This document shows, one piece after another, positions 55,601-63,714 of a stretch of DNA of 64,000 nt. This DNA is from JAPPHA01 sp964291635 (GTDB lineage: Bacteria > Pseudomonadota > Alphaproteobacteria > Rhodobacterales > Rhodobacteraceae): the NCBI GenBank assembly GCA_964291635.2, contig OZ219892.1:1-64000 (forward strand), in the 5' to 3' direction. Made by a program: the position numbers and the translations under genes. Numbering within the stretch: the stretch's first letter is position 1; each line of letters starts with the position of its first letter. The notes beneath the pieces are model-generated. The model was given only the letters and a program-made list of their open reading frames with translations, had not been told where the DNA came from and searched no databases.

Positions 55601-56932
55601 ATGAATATCGGCACCGGAAATCACAGTCGAAAGATTGACCCGACCCGGGGACCGAACCTACCTGACGGATCGCCAAACGACAATGACCGCCTGGAGATAG
55701 GACCGACGCAACTTGCGTTTCGGGAATGGGAAAAGGCGGGCTTGACTCTCCCGAACCTGGCCAGGATGCGCGAGTTTCGCTGGAGGAGGTTGACGAGGCA
55801 CATCGTGGAGCGCGATTACGGGGCCATCCTGCTTTTCGACCCCCTCAATATCCGTTACGCGACCGACACGACCAACATGCAGCTCTGGAATTCCCATAAC
55901 CCGTTTCGGGCGGTCCTGCTTTGCGCTGACGGCTACATGGTCATCTGGGACTACAAGATCGCTCCGTTTCTGAGCGAGTTCAATCCACTTGTTCGTGAAC
56001 GACGAACGGGAGCCGCGCTGTTCTATTTCTCCGCCGGCGACAAGGTGGAAAGCGATGCCACGAATTTTGCGGGACAGGTTCGCGAACTGGTGAATATCCA
56101 TGCCGGCAGCAACCGCCGGTTGGCAGTCGACAAGATCATGGTTGCCGGGCTCAAGGCCCTCGAGGCCGAGGGTTTCGAGATTTTTGAAGGGGAAGAAGTC
56201 ACGGAAAAGGCAAGGGCAGTCAAGGGACCTGACGATATCCTTGCAATGCGCTGCGCCCACGATGCCTGCGAGAAGGCAGTTGCAGCGATGCGGGATTCCG
56301 CGGTTCCGGGGCGGTCGGAGGACGAAATCTGGGCGACGCTCCATGCCGAGAACATCCGGCGGGGCGGCGAGTGGATCGAGACCAGACTCCTGGCAACGGG
56401 CCCGAGGACCAACCCATGGTTTCAGGAATGCGGTCCCCGCATCCTGCAAGACAATGAAATCCTGGCGCTGGATACCGATCTGATCGGTTGCTACGGGATG
56501 TGCGTGGACATTTCCCGAACCTTCTGGATCGGCGACAAAAAACCACGCGACGACATGATTCGTGCCATGCGGCACGGCGTGGATCACATCCGAAAAAACA
56601 CGTCCATTCTCGCGCCGGGAGTCAGTTTCAAGGAACTGACATTTGGCGGTCACCACCTGGACGAGATTTACCAGAAGCAGAAATACGGCGTCAAAATGCA
56701 CGGCGTCGGCCTTTGCGACGAGTGGCCATCGATCGTTTATCCCGACGCGTATCACCCGGACCGGTTCGATTACGTTCTTGAACCAGGGATGGTTCTTTGC
56801 GTCGAGGCGCTGGTCAGCGAGGAAAACGGCGACTTCTCGATCAAGCTGGAAGACCAGGTTCTCATTACTGAAGATGGTCACGAAATCCTGACCTCATTCC
56901 CGTTCGATCCGGCGTTGATGGGTGAAACCTGA
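55601..56932 (+). CDS. dddP: Dimethylsulfoniopropionate lyase DddP
   Basis: A 443-aa M24-fold metalloenzyme that cleaves DMSP to dimethyl sulfide and acrylate. The N-terminal signature is PNDNDRLEIGPTQLAFREWE. The metal site is Asp291, Asp293 (ALDTDLIG), Asp303 (VDISRTFW), His367 (MHGVGLCDEW), Glu402 (CVEALVSEE) and Glu417 (IKLEDQVLI). This is exactly four less than the six ligands published for Ruegeria DddP (Asp295, Asp297, Asp307, His371, Glu406, Glu421), and the proposed base Asp377 corresponds to Asp373. Length is normal. It is a single gene in the plus direction. The usual acrylate-use genes (acuI and others) are not visible. Confidence 0.95.
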   Translation: MNIGTGNHSRKIDPTRGPNLPDGSPNDNDRLEIGPTQLAFREWEKAGLTLPNLARMREFRWRRLTRHIVERDYGAILLFDPLNIRYATDTTNMQLWNSHNPFRAVLLCADGYMVIWDYKIAPFLSEFNPLVRERRTGAALFYFSAGDKVESDATNFAGQVRELVNIHAGSNRRLAVDKIMVAGLKALEAEGFEIFEGEEVTEKARAVKGPDDILAMRCAHDACEKAVAAMRDSAVPGRSEDEIWATLHAENIRRGGEWIETRLLATGPRTNPWFQECGPRILQDNEILALDTDLIGCYGMCVDISRTFWIGDKKPRDDMIRAMRHGVDHIRKNTSILAPGVSFKELTFGGHHLDEIYQKQKYGVKMHGVGLCDEWPSIVYPDAYHPDRFDYVLEPGMVLCVEALVSEENGDFSIKLEDQVLITEDGHEILTSFPFDPALMGET

Positions 56933-57289
56933 CGGAAGATGCGCGACCAGCATTCCGAGGCCTTCCCGGACAAACTGCAAACACACGCTGGGCTGGTCGA
57001 GGCGAAACCTCGACGACAACACCGGTTCGACCGCGAGTGAGAAAGATCTTTCTACCTGCGACGGTGCAGGGTTTTGCCGTTCACGGATCTTCGCACCGGG
57101 CATGATAAAGGGAGCGCGACTTCTGATCTCGGAATCGAGATCAAGTCTCGTTGTCGGAACGCCGGGGTTCCTCTCAATTATTCGCTTGCCGTGCTGGTGT
57201 CGCCGTGAGTAATGGCCGTGATGTCGAACACGAGACCGTGTCGCCATGTCGGCGATGACATCGACCATGTAATGATCCGGAATCAAGCA
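56933..57289. other. Intergenic region between dddP and the hydrolase-OsmC gene
   Basis: 357 bases without a supportable gene. The frame of the downstream gene stays open to 57212 but has no strong ribosome site there. No clear terminator was found after dddP. Confidence 0.4.
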
Positions 57290-58531
57290 ATGCCCCAAGT
57301 CAAGTTTTCATTCGCCGGCCATTCGGGAGACATGTTGTCCGCACGCCTGGATCTCCCTGCAACGTCACCTCGAGCCACGGCCTTGTTTGCGCACTGTTTT
57401 ACCTGCTCGAAGGATATTCCTGCCGCACGCCGGATTTCTCAGGGACTGGCCGCACTCGGTTTGGCCGTCCTTCGTTTCGACTTCACTGGCCTCGGTCAAT
57501 CCGGCGGGGAGTTCGCCGCCACGGGCTTTTCGACGAACGTGCAGGATCTGGTCCTGGCCGCAAGAGCCCTGGAAGACCAGTTTCGGGGACCGAGCCTTTT
57601 GATCGGACATTCCCTCGGTGGCGCGGCAGTCCTGAAAGCCGCGGTTGAATTGCCGTCCGTCAAGGCAGTCGTAACGGTTGGTGCCCCAGCTGATCCCGAA
57701 CACGTGCTGCATAACTTCGAAAGTTCGCTCGGGGAAATCGAAGCAACTGGAGAAGCCGAAGTGTCCCTGGCCGGGCGCAACTTTACGATCAGGAAGTCGT
57801 TTGTTGATGACGTGACAAAGACGAAACTGTCCGAGTCGATCGGACGGCTCCGTCGCGCACTTCTCGTGTTGCACTCGCCTGTCGATCAAACGGTCGGGAT
57901 TGAAAATGCCGCGGCGATCTATGCAGCGGCGCGCCATCCAAAGAGTTTTGTCACCCTGGACAGTGCCGATCATCTGCTTTCGCGAAAGGAAGATGGGGAA
58001 TATGCCGCCCAGGTCATCGGAGCCTGGGCGGCCCGCTATCTCGATGTCACCGCACAACCGGTTCCGGAAGGCATTCCCGAAGGAATCGTCAGGTCAGCCG
58101 AAGCAGAGCCGAACGGATTTCTTCAAGACATCATGGCTGGCCCCACCCACCACACCTGGGCAGATGAACCGGAGAGTTACGGCGGCACCGATATGGGCAT
58201 GACTCCCTACCAGTTCCTTTCGTCAGGGCTGGCGGCATGTACATCGATGACCGTTCGCATGTATGCGCGGCGCAAGGGCTGGCCGCTCGATCACATCCAT
58301 GTGGACGTCGCGCATGAGAAGGTCCACGCAAAGGACTGCGAATCGTGTGACACTTCTTCCCAGGGGACGCGGATCGATCGTTTCCAGCGGATGATTCAGC
58401 TGACCGGGGAGCTCTCGGACGAACAAAGGCGGCGGTTGTTGGAGATCGCCGACAAATGTCCTGTCCACCGCACTCTGGAGGGGACGATAGACATACAGAC
58501 CTCACTGGCACCCGAAAGCGGGAATGGCTGA
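57290..58531 (+). CDS. Alpha/beta hydrolase fused to an OsmC-family domain
   Basis: A 413-aa two-domain protein. The N-terminal hydrolase has the nucleophile elbow LLIGHSLGGAAVL (Ser), plus DFTGLGQSGGEF and a C-terminal acid and His region (HSPVDQTVGIENA, LDSADHLLS). The C-terminal OsmC/Ohr domain has GLAACTSMTVRMYARRKGWP (first redox Cys) and ADKCPVHRTLEG (second Cys), the pair that reduces organic peroxides in this superfamily. The fused form is widespread in proteobacteria, but its substrate is not established. ATG 57290 (MPQVKFSFAGHSGDML) is the best start. It follows dddP in the same direction. Confidence 0.88.
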   Translation: MPQVKFSFAGHSGDMLSARLDLPATSPRATALFAHCFTCSKDIPAARRISQGLAALGLAVLRFDFTGLGQSGGEFAATGFSTNVQDLVLAARALEDQFRGPSLLIGHSLGGAAVLKAAVELPSVKAVVTVGAPADPEHVLHNFESSLGEIEATGEAEVSLAGRNFTIRKSFVDDVTKTKLSESIGRLRRALLVLHSPVDQTVGIENAAAIYAAARHPKSFVTLDSADHLLSRKEDGEYAAQVIGAWAARYLDVTAQPVPEGIPEGIVRSAEAEPNGFLQDIMAGPTHHTWADEPESYGGTDMGMTPYQFLSSGLAACTSMTVRMYARRKGWPLDHIHVDVAHEKVHAKDCESCDTSSQGTRIDRFQRMIQLTGELSDEQRRRLLEIADKCPVHRTLEGTIDIQTSLAPESGNG

Positions 58532-58619
58532 CCGTAGAAAACACCCGGATAGAATCGGGTCATTCCGACCGTGATTTCCGAAGTCGTTGTCCGTCGAGGC
58601 ATTCGATCCGATCAACCGG

Positions 58620-60191
58620 TCAGGCGGATCGTGTTTTCCTGCTCCGATCCTCCCCGGTAAGCGATGCCAGTTTCAGCCGCTGTATCTTTCCCGACGGCCC
58701 CTTCGGCAATTCGTCGAGCAGAAAGATGCGATCGGGACTCTTGAATTCGCCCAATCGTTCCCTGCACATATCCATGAGTTCGCCAGCGGAAACGGATGTT
58801 CCGCTTCGCAACTTCACGGCCGCTTCGACACGTTCACCGTACCTCTCGCACGTTCGTGGGAAGGCGGCCGCTTCGACGACATCGGGATGAGCATAGAGAA
58901 TTTCGTCGATTTCGCGCGGTGCGATATTCTCTCCCCCCTTGATGATGAGTTCCTTGAGCCTCCCCGTGACGAACACGTACCCGTCGTCGTCGAGGGTTCC
59001 GAGATCGCCGGTACGAAGCCAACCGTCTTCAGTCCGTGACTCCGCTGTCGCCACAGGGTCCCTGAAGTAGCCCCGCATGACATTGGGACCACGCACAGCG
59101 ATTTCGCCTTCTTGTCCGGGAGGCAACGGAACGAGTTCGGGCGAGAGAATTTCAATGGAGTTGCCATAGGCAATTCCAGGCGAGCCCAATTTGCGTATTC
59201 CGGGTGGCAGGGGATTGGACAGGATTTGCGCCGCTGCTTCAGTCAGTCCCATTGTTTCAATAATCGGAATACCGAATCGGGACTCGAATGCGCGTTGGAC
59301 ATCTGGCGAAAGTGCGGACGATGCTGACCTTCCAAAGCGTATTCTTTGCCGTACCATTGAATCCGGCTCGGTCTCGCCATGTACAAGGTAGGAGATGATC
59401 GTCGGTACGGCGGAAAACCACGTCACCTCGAACGCGCCGCACTGTTGCCAGAAACGCCCGGCAGTAAACCGTTTGCAGACAGTTACCGACCCACCCGAAA
59501 CAAGCGGCCCCATGACAGTCACGCAAAGACCGTTGATGTGGTAGACTGGAAGTACGCAGTACGCCCTGTCTTGCGGCGTCAATTCGTGTGCCTGGGCCGT
59601 TGTCCACCCGCCGGCAAGAAGGCTGGAGTGCGTATGGAGCACGCCCTTCGGGCGACCGGTTGTTCCCGACGTGTACATCAAGAGGGCGTCGTCGCCTGCC
59701 GCGACGTCGTGCAGGTACGATGCACGCTCGCCCCACGAGTGATCGGCGCCATCGTCGACGGGCACCGCGGTGATGTCCAGCGCGACCGAGGTTCTTGCTG
59801 CATCAAGCAGGTCGAACCGACCATGATCCAGGAATACGAACCTGGCGCCCGAATGATCGAGCGCATGGGCAACCGCCGCCGGGCCGGCGGCTATGTTGAT
59901 CATGGTGAGACGAAATCCGCCGTAGAGTACGCCGAACAGGAGTGCGACTCCAGCTCGCCCGTTCGGAAGCATCACCGCAACGCTTTCTCCCCGGCGAATT
60001 CCGAGGCCGGTCAACCGGCGGGCAATGTCGTCGGCGGTGTCGCGCAACTCGATCCAGGTCATCGAGCCGTGGCCCGGAAAGACATGGCTTACCTTGTCGG
60101 GAACGGTCCCGGCATGTTCATCGAGCCAGTCCCGAATGGTTCCACCAGGCGCTGAGCGGGGATACGGTGTCACTTTCCGAACGCAGCCCAA
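58620..60191 (-). CDS. sauT: Acyl-CoA synthetase, sulfoacetate-CoA ligase (SauT) type
   Basis: A 523-aa adenylate-forming ligase. The AMP-binding loop is MYTSGTTGRPKGV (residues 172-184). Also present are the IIETMGLTEAAAQILSNPLP region, the hinge GWLRTGDLGTLDDDGYVFVTGR, LKELIIKGGENIAPREID, and the C-terminal Lys in PSGKIQRLKL. The sulfoacetate assignment comes from the partner: it directly follows the acylating sulfoacetaldehyde-dehydrogenase gene, as in the sauSTU operon of Cupriavidus. The ATG at 60191 overlaps sauS by 22 bases; a GTG at 60173, overlapping the sauS stop as GTGA, is an equally good start. A malonyl-CoA-type specificity cannot be excluded. Confidence 0.72.
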   Translation of the reverse strand: MGCVRKVTPYPRSAPGGTIRDWLDEHAGTVPDKVSHVFPGHGSMTWIELRDTADDIARRLTGLGIRRGESVAVMLPNGRAGVALLFGVLYGGFRLTMINIAAGPAAVAHALDHSGARFVFLDHGRFDLLDAARTSVALDITAVPVDDGADHSWGERASYLHDVAAGDDALLMYTSGTTGRPKGVLHTHSSLLAGGWTTAQAHELTPQDRAYCVLPVYHINGLCVTVMGPLVSGGSVTVCKRFTAGRFWQQCGAFEVTWFSAVPTIISYLVHGETEPDSMVRQRIRFGRSASSALSPDVQRAFESRFGIPIIETMGLTEAAAQILSNPLPPGIRKLGSPGIAYGNSIEILSPELVPLPPGQEGEIAVRGPNVMRGYFRDPVATAESRTEDGWLRTGDLGTLDDDGYVFVTGRLKELIIKGGENIAPREIDEILYAHPDVVEAAAFPRTCERYGERVEAAVKLRSGTSVSAGELMDMCRERLGEFKSPDRIFLLDELPKGPSGKIQRLKLASLTGEDRSRKTRSA

Positions 60192-61579
60192 TACGGGCCG
60201 AATACATCTTCAAGTGCCGGTTCGCGGGCTTCGATCGGTCGAACGATTCGCGTCCTTTGCATGAAATGGCGCCAGTGGAGGTTGTCGTCTATGGAATTCC
60301 GGCCCCACGAACCGCATCCCATCGACAGGGAAAACGGCATTCCGTTTTCAAACGATCCTCCGGTGGCGAAGCAGTGCGCCTGATTGACGATGACGCGGCA
60401 CGTCTGCAGTTCCTTCGCAAGAACGTAGGTCCTGTCGTCACGCCTGGAGTGCAGGCTCACGGAATGTCCCGCGCCCTGAAAACCGAGAATCCTGCCCGTC
60501 AACTCGAGCGCGTGCGAAAAGTCCCGGCATCGGTACAGTGCAGCGATGCGGCTGAGCTTTTCTCCCGAGAGCCGGAAACCAGGTCCGATTCCCTCGGTTT
60601 CAACGACAACAAACCTTGTCGATGGGGGAACCCTGTCTCCAAGACCGAGTTCGCGGATGACGACATCGGCGTCGCGGGCCATGACTCCTTGACTCAGCGA
60701 CCCGTCAGGCCAGATCCGATCGACGATTTCCTGCTCTTGTGCTCGTGGCACGATGGCGCCTCCCTCGTACCTGAGGGCGGCACAGAAGTCGTCGTACACG
60801 TCGTCGACAACAAGCAGGGCATTCTCCGACGAACACGAGGTTGCGTTGTCGAAACACTTTGATTGGGCAATCCTGGCAGCTGCCGAGGCCAAATCGGCGG
60901 TTTCGTCGACGATCGCGGGGACATTGCCGACGCCGACGCCGATCGCTGGCGTGCCACTGGAATAGGCACGGCGAACATTGTCCTGGCTTCCCGTCACGAT
61001 GGCGAGATCAGCGGTCTCCAGCAGTCTTTGCGTCTTGGCCTTGCTCCCGGGTGAGGGGATCATCTGGACCAGATCCCTGTTTTCGCCAATCCTGTCGAAT
61101 TCCGAATGGACGAACTCGAGGAGCGCCTTGCAGCACGCGCTCCCTTTCGGAGAGGGCGAAATGACGATGGCGTTTCCGCATTTCAGCGAATTGATGATGT
61201 TGTTCGCCGGTGTTGCGGCAGGGTTGGTCGACGGGACGACGCTCCCGATCAAGCCAACGGGACGGGCTATCTCCGTCATGCGCAATTCAGGGATTTCCTT
61301 CACGACGCCGAAGGTCTGGACTCCGGCGATGTCGCGCAAGAGACCGAGGGTCTTGCGGTGATTCTTGATTACCTTGTCGGCAACATTTCCGAGCCCGGTC
61401 GTCTCGACCGCCAATTCGGCGAGCATCCGGTTTCGGGACGGTTCCACGATTGCCCAGCCGGCGGCCGTTGCCGCGCGGTCGTAACGTTTCTGGCTCCCGC
61501 GGGATTCAAACTCGCGTTGAGCTTCACGTCCGCGCGCGACGATATCATTGATGACATGTGTTTCGTCTTGAGAACTCAT
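60170..61579 (-). CDS. sauS: Acylating sulfoacetaldehyde dehydrogenase (SauS) type
   Basis: A 469-aa CoA-acylating aldehyde dehydrogenase that interconverts sulfoacetyl-CoA and sulfoacetaldehyde. The catalytic Cys is Cys249 in CFDNATSCSSENALL. Also seen are GLIGSVVPSTNPAATPANNI, VTGSQDNVRRAYSSGTPAIG, FSGEKLS, WGRNSIDDNLHWRHFM and the C-terminal DVFGPYWAAFGK, all matching annotated sulfoacetaldehyde dehydrogenases as remembered. Together with the downstream ligase it would turn sulfoacetate into sulfoacetaldehyde, normally then split by Xsc to acetyl phosphate and sulfite; xsc and the SauU transporter are not in the window. Confidence 0.82.
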   Translation of the reverse strand: MSSQDETHVINDIVARGREAQREFESRGSQKRYDRAATAAGWAIVEPSRNRMLAELAVETTGLGNVADKVIKNHRKTLGLLRDIAGVQTFGVVKEIPELRMTEIARPVGLIGSVVPSTNPAATPANNIINSLKCGNAIVISPSPKGSACCKALLEFVHSEFDRIGENRDLVQMIPSPGSKAKTQRLLETADLAIVTGSQDNVRRAYSSGTPAIGVGVGNVPAIVDETADLASAAARIAQSKCFDNATSCSSENALLVVDDVYDDFCAALRYEGGAIVPRAQEQEIVDRIWPDGSLSQGVMARDADVVIRELGLGDRVPPSTRFVVVETEGIGPGFRLSGEKLSRIAALYRCRDFSHALELTGRILGFQGAGHSVSLHSRRDDRTYVLAKELQTCRVIVNQAHCFATGGSFENGMPFSLSMGCGSWGRNSIDDNLHWRHFMQRTRIVRPIEAREPALEDVFGPYWAAFGK

Positions 61580-61769
61580 GGGCTGTCATCACCGTTGCGA
61601 TGAGCGGGCAAAGCCGCCCATTTGGAGTTATGGAAATCAAAAGCCGACAAGAGGCTCCGAGAATGTGATTTCCTGAACTTCTCACATTTCGATGATATCG
61701 TCACGTTTCGTGACATGCATCGGTGCCTCACCCGCCTTTTTTTACATTGAATTTGGCCGTTCTCGTACA

Positions 61770-61950
61770 TCGTCGGATCGGTGACAGAGAGCTTGTCGAT
61801 GATTTCCCGCGAAGTTCCCTTGGGCACCAAGATGTCCAAGACGAAGCCCCACGCATTGTCGGTGCAAAAGCCTTGTTCCTTGGATTCCGGCACATCGAAC
61901 GTAAAGTGAATCCCGAAAGGCCAGGCGTTGCACCAAGAACGAGTTCTCAA
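61770..61950 (-). pseudogene. Possible TctC (tripartite tricarboxylate transporter receptor) relic
   Basis: A short minus-strand frame reads FDVPESKEQGFCTDNAWGFV and ILVPKGTSREIIDKLSV. This resembles the C-terminal part of TctC/Bug periplasmic receptors (VPTFKEQG, then W-x-G-F-V-x-P-K-G-T and IVDKL). Both ends are lost. It lies upstream of and on the same strand as sauS, where a solute transporter would be expected. The match is short, so the identification is tentative. Confidence 0.4.
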
Positions 61951-62101
61951 AAAATTCCAACAAGCAGGAGCAGGACGGATACAGGTTCGAACGTGTTTTC
62001 GAAGTCAAGAACAAACTCCGGGCAAATTGCCCTGATCATTGTTCAACACACGTGCCAAGTTGTGACTGGCTCGCCTGAATTCCCAGTGCATTTCACGATG
62101 T

Positions 62102-62320
62102 GACAACTTGCGGTGGTTTGTCGCCGAACAAGAGTCGGAGTTTTCGGTTTCCGAGCCAGGGTATCGAGCATTCCGTATCGGCGAATCCGTTTTTGACCGG
62201 GAACGGGTTGTTGGCGCGGCGTCCGTAGCAAACGGTGATGGAGACCTCGTCGACGACGACATCTGCCATGGCGTGGACGAACTTCCGGAACAGGGTTCGC
62301 GGTGGCCGGGTAGGAAGGGT
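62102..62320 (-). pseudogene. Unidentified 3' gene fragment beyond the group II intron end
   Basis: On the minus strand, after the intron 3' end, the frame reads TLFRKFVHAMADVVVDEVSI, TVCYGRRANNPFPVKNGF and SIPWLGNRKLRLLFGDKPPQ and stops at 62102. It lies where the 3' exon of a gene split by the intron would be. No family was recognised. Transposase C-termini are one possibility, because this intron class often targets mobile DNA. Confidence 0.35.
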
Positions 62321-62344
62321 CGTTGCCGAGCCCTTCCCCCCCCC

Positions 62345-62380
62345 AGGTCCGGACGTGCCCACATTAGAGCATCCGGTTCC
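62345..62380 (-). ncRNA. Group II intron domain V (right-edge intron)
   Basis: On the minus strand, GAACCGGATGC, an apical TCTAATGT region and GCACGTCCGGACCT form a domain V hairpin just after the reverse-transcriptase stop at 62398. It is followed by a run of eight G. The sequence differs from the two other domain V copies, so this is a separate intron lineage. Confidence 0.55.
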
Positions 62381-62397
62381 TCGCATGTCAGGTTCGC

Positions 62398-63219
62398 TCA
62401 CTTGGCGTAGATCGAGTGGGCGACCTTGGCCTGTGGCAGCGGGAACAGGGTCAGGATTTCAGTCATCCGCGCCCATGGCAGTCTCCCGTTGCGGTGGCGT
62501 CGCCCGAGCCAACGGTGCCAGCTGCGAACCACCGCTGTGCGAAATTGGTTCAGCCGCTTGCTGTTGCCGGTCAGGCCATAGTAGCCACAGTGCCCCCGGA
62601 TCACACGGACAAGGTGCCCGTGTTGTTCCGGGAGCGGGAGGTGCCGGTTTCCCTTGCACCAGTTCCATATGGACTTGGCAGCCCGCGCTAACCGGTCGCG
62701 GGCCGTGAACTGACGTACGACCAGCCGACCTCGCCGCGACTTGCCCCACAAGTGGGTGAAGCCGAGGAAGTCGAACTTGCCCTGTCCGTCATGTCCGCCG
62801 CCACGCCTGTGCATGGGCCGGAAGTCCACAAAGCGCGTCTTGCTCGCATGGAGCGTGAGCCCGTATCGCGCAAGCCGCTTGCCGAGGACCGCGAGCACGC
62901 GCTCGCCATCCCCGCGGTTCCTGAATGCAATGACAAAGTCATCCGCGTACCGCACCAGCCGGTGCGCCCCAACGCGCGGTGCCACGTCCTCTTTCATCCA
63001 TACATCCAGCACATGGTGCAGGAAAATATTGGCGAGAATCGGACTGATGACACCACCCTGTGGCGTGCCTTCTTCGGTGCGTTGCAGGACGCCATTGTCA
63101 AGCACTCCTGCCGCCAGCCATTTGTCGATCATCCGTCGGACGACGCCGTCGTTGATCCTCTGGTCAAGGAATCCCCGCAGGTGCTTGTGATCAATGCTAT
63201 CGAAAGACCGTACGACACA
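62398..63219 (-). pseudogene. ltrA: Group II intron reverse transcriptase/maturase, 5'-truncated
   Basis: The frame is open from 63219 to 62398 (273 codons). It begins VRSFDSIDHKHLRGFLDQRI (the catalytic Asp of motif A), then EEGTPQGGVISPILANIFLH, VRYADDFVIAF (catalytic YADD), a maturase domain and a C-terminal GHCGYYGLTGN segment. A TAG precedes the frame at 63222-63220, and the N-terminal reverse-transcriptase blocks are missing, replaced by genes of another element. The first available ATG is at 63132, too late for activity. The intron is therefore a dead 3' piece. Confidence 0.85.
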
Positions 63220-63245
63220 CTACCCACCTCCGCGAACTTCCTGCG

Positions 63246-63512
63246 ACGGTCAGGATCACCCGCAAGGCGCATGTCCTCGAAGGGGAGGCCGTTCCGGTTC
63301 TGAAGCAGCTCTATCGCCAGGGGCGCCTTCGGCTCCTGTTGCTGTTTCCCGACGGCAGCCGTCGCATAGTTCCCCTCGAGTGGACGGACGCGGCAACGGA
63401 CGAGTTCGTCCCGACCGCCAATCGTGAACTGGTGGCTGAGCCGCACGACCTGTTGCGCATGCGATTCGTGGTGAATGCTCTGCTTCGACGTACTGAAACG
63501 GAGGAGCATCAT
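63246..63512 (+). CDS. DUF5372-like accessory protein of a serine-recombinase element
   Basis: An open frame reads TVRITRKAHVLEGEAVPVLK, LRLLLLFPDGSRRIVPLEWT, DAATDEFVPTANRELVAEPH and LLRMRFVVNALLRR. The DGSRRIVPLEWTD block matches the pattern of DUF5372 proteins (short beta-rich proteins before recombinase genes) as remembered. No start codon could be fixed; the frame is open across the junction with the intron fragment. It has no stop where the next ORF starts and instead runs on, in frame, into the Toprim-like gene. Function is unknown. Confidence 0.4.
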
Positions 63513-63714
63513 GCAACTGCACCTGGACTTTCCGGAGATCCCGAAACCGTACGACCAGTTGTGGGAACACCTCGACGAGGAAACACGCCGCGCGGTGATC
63601 GCACAGCTGGCAAAACTGATCATGCAGGTCGCGCCCGTTCACCGGGAGACCGGGAGCAAGGGTACCGGAAGGACCCCGCCGACAGGGCTCGCTGGAAACG
63701 CCCGGGATCCGTGA
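63511..63714 (+). CDS. Small conserved accessory ORF of serine-recombinase elements (3' end altered)
   Basis: A 67-aa protein starting MQLHLDFPEIPKPYDQLWEH, with LDEETRRAVIAQLAKLIMQV. GGAGGAG lies five bases before the ATG at 63511. Proteins of this kind commonly sit directly before a serine recombinase; the ORF at 2062 is a diverged relative. Here the residues after MQVA look unrelated and the expected recombinase gene is absent, replaced by a Toprim-type gene, so the 3' end is probably a fusion joint near 63640. Confidence 0.6.
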   Translation: MQLHLDFPEIPKPYDQLWEHLDEETRRAVIAQLAKLIMQVAPVHRETGSKGTGRTPPTGLAGNARDP

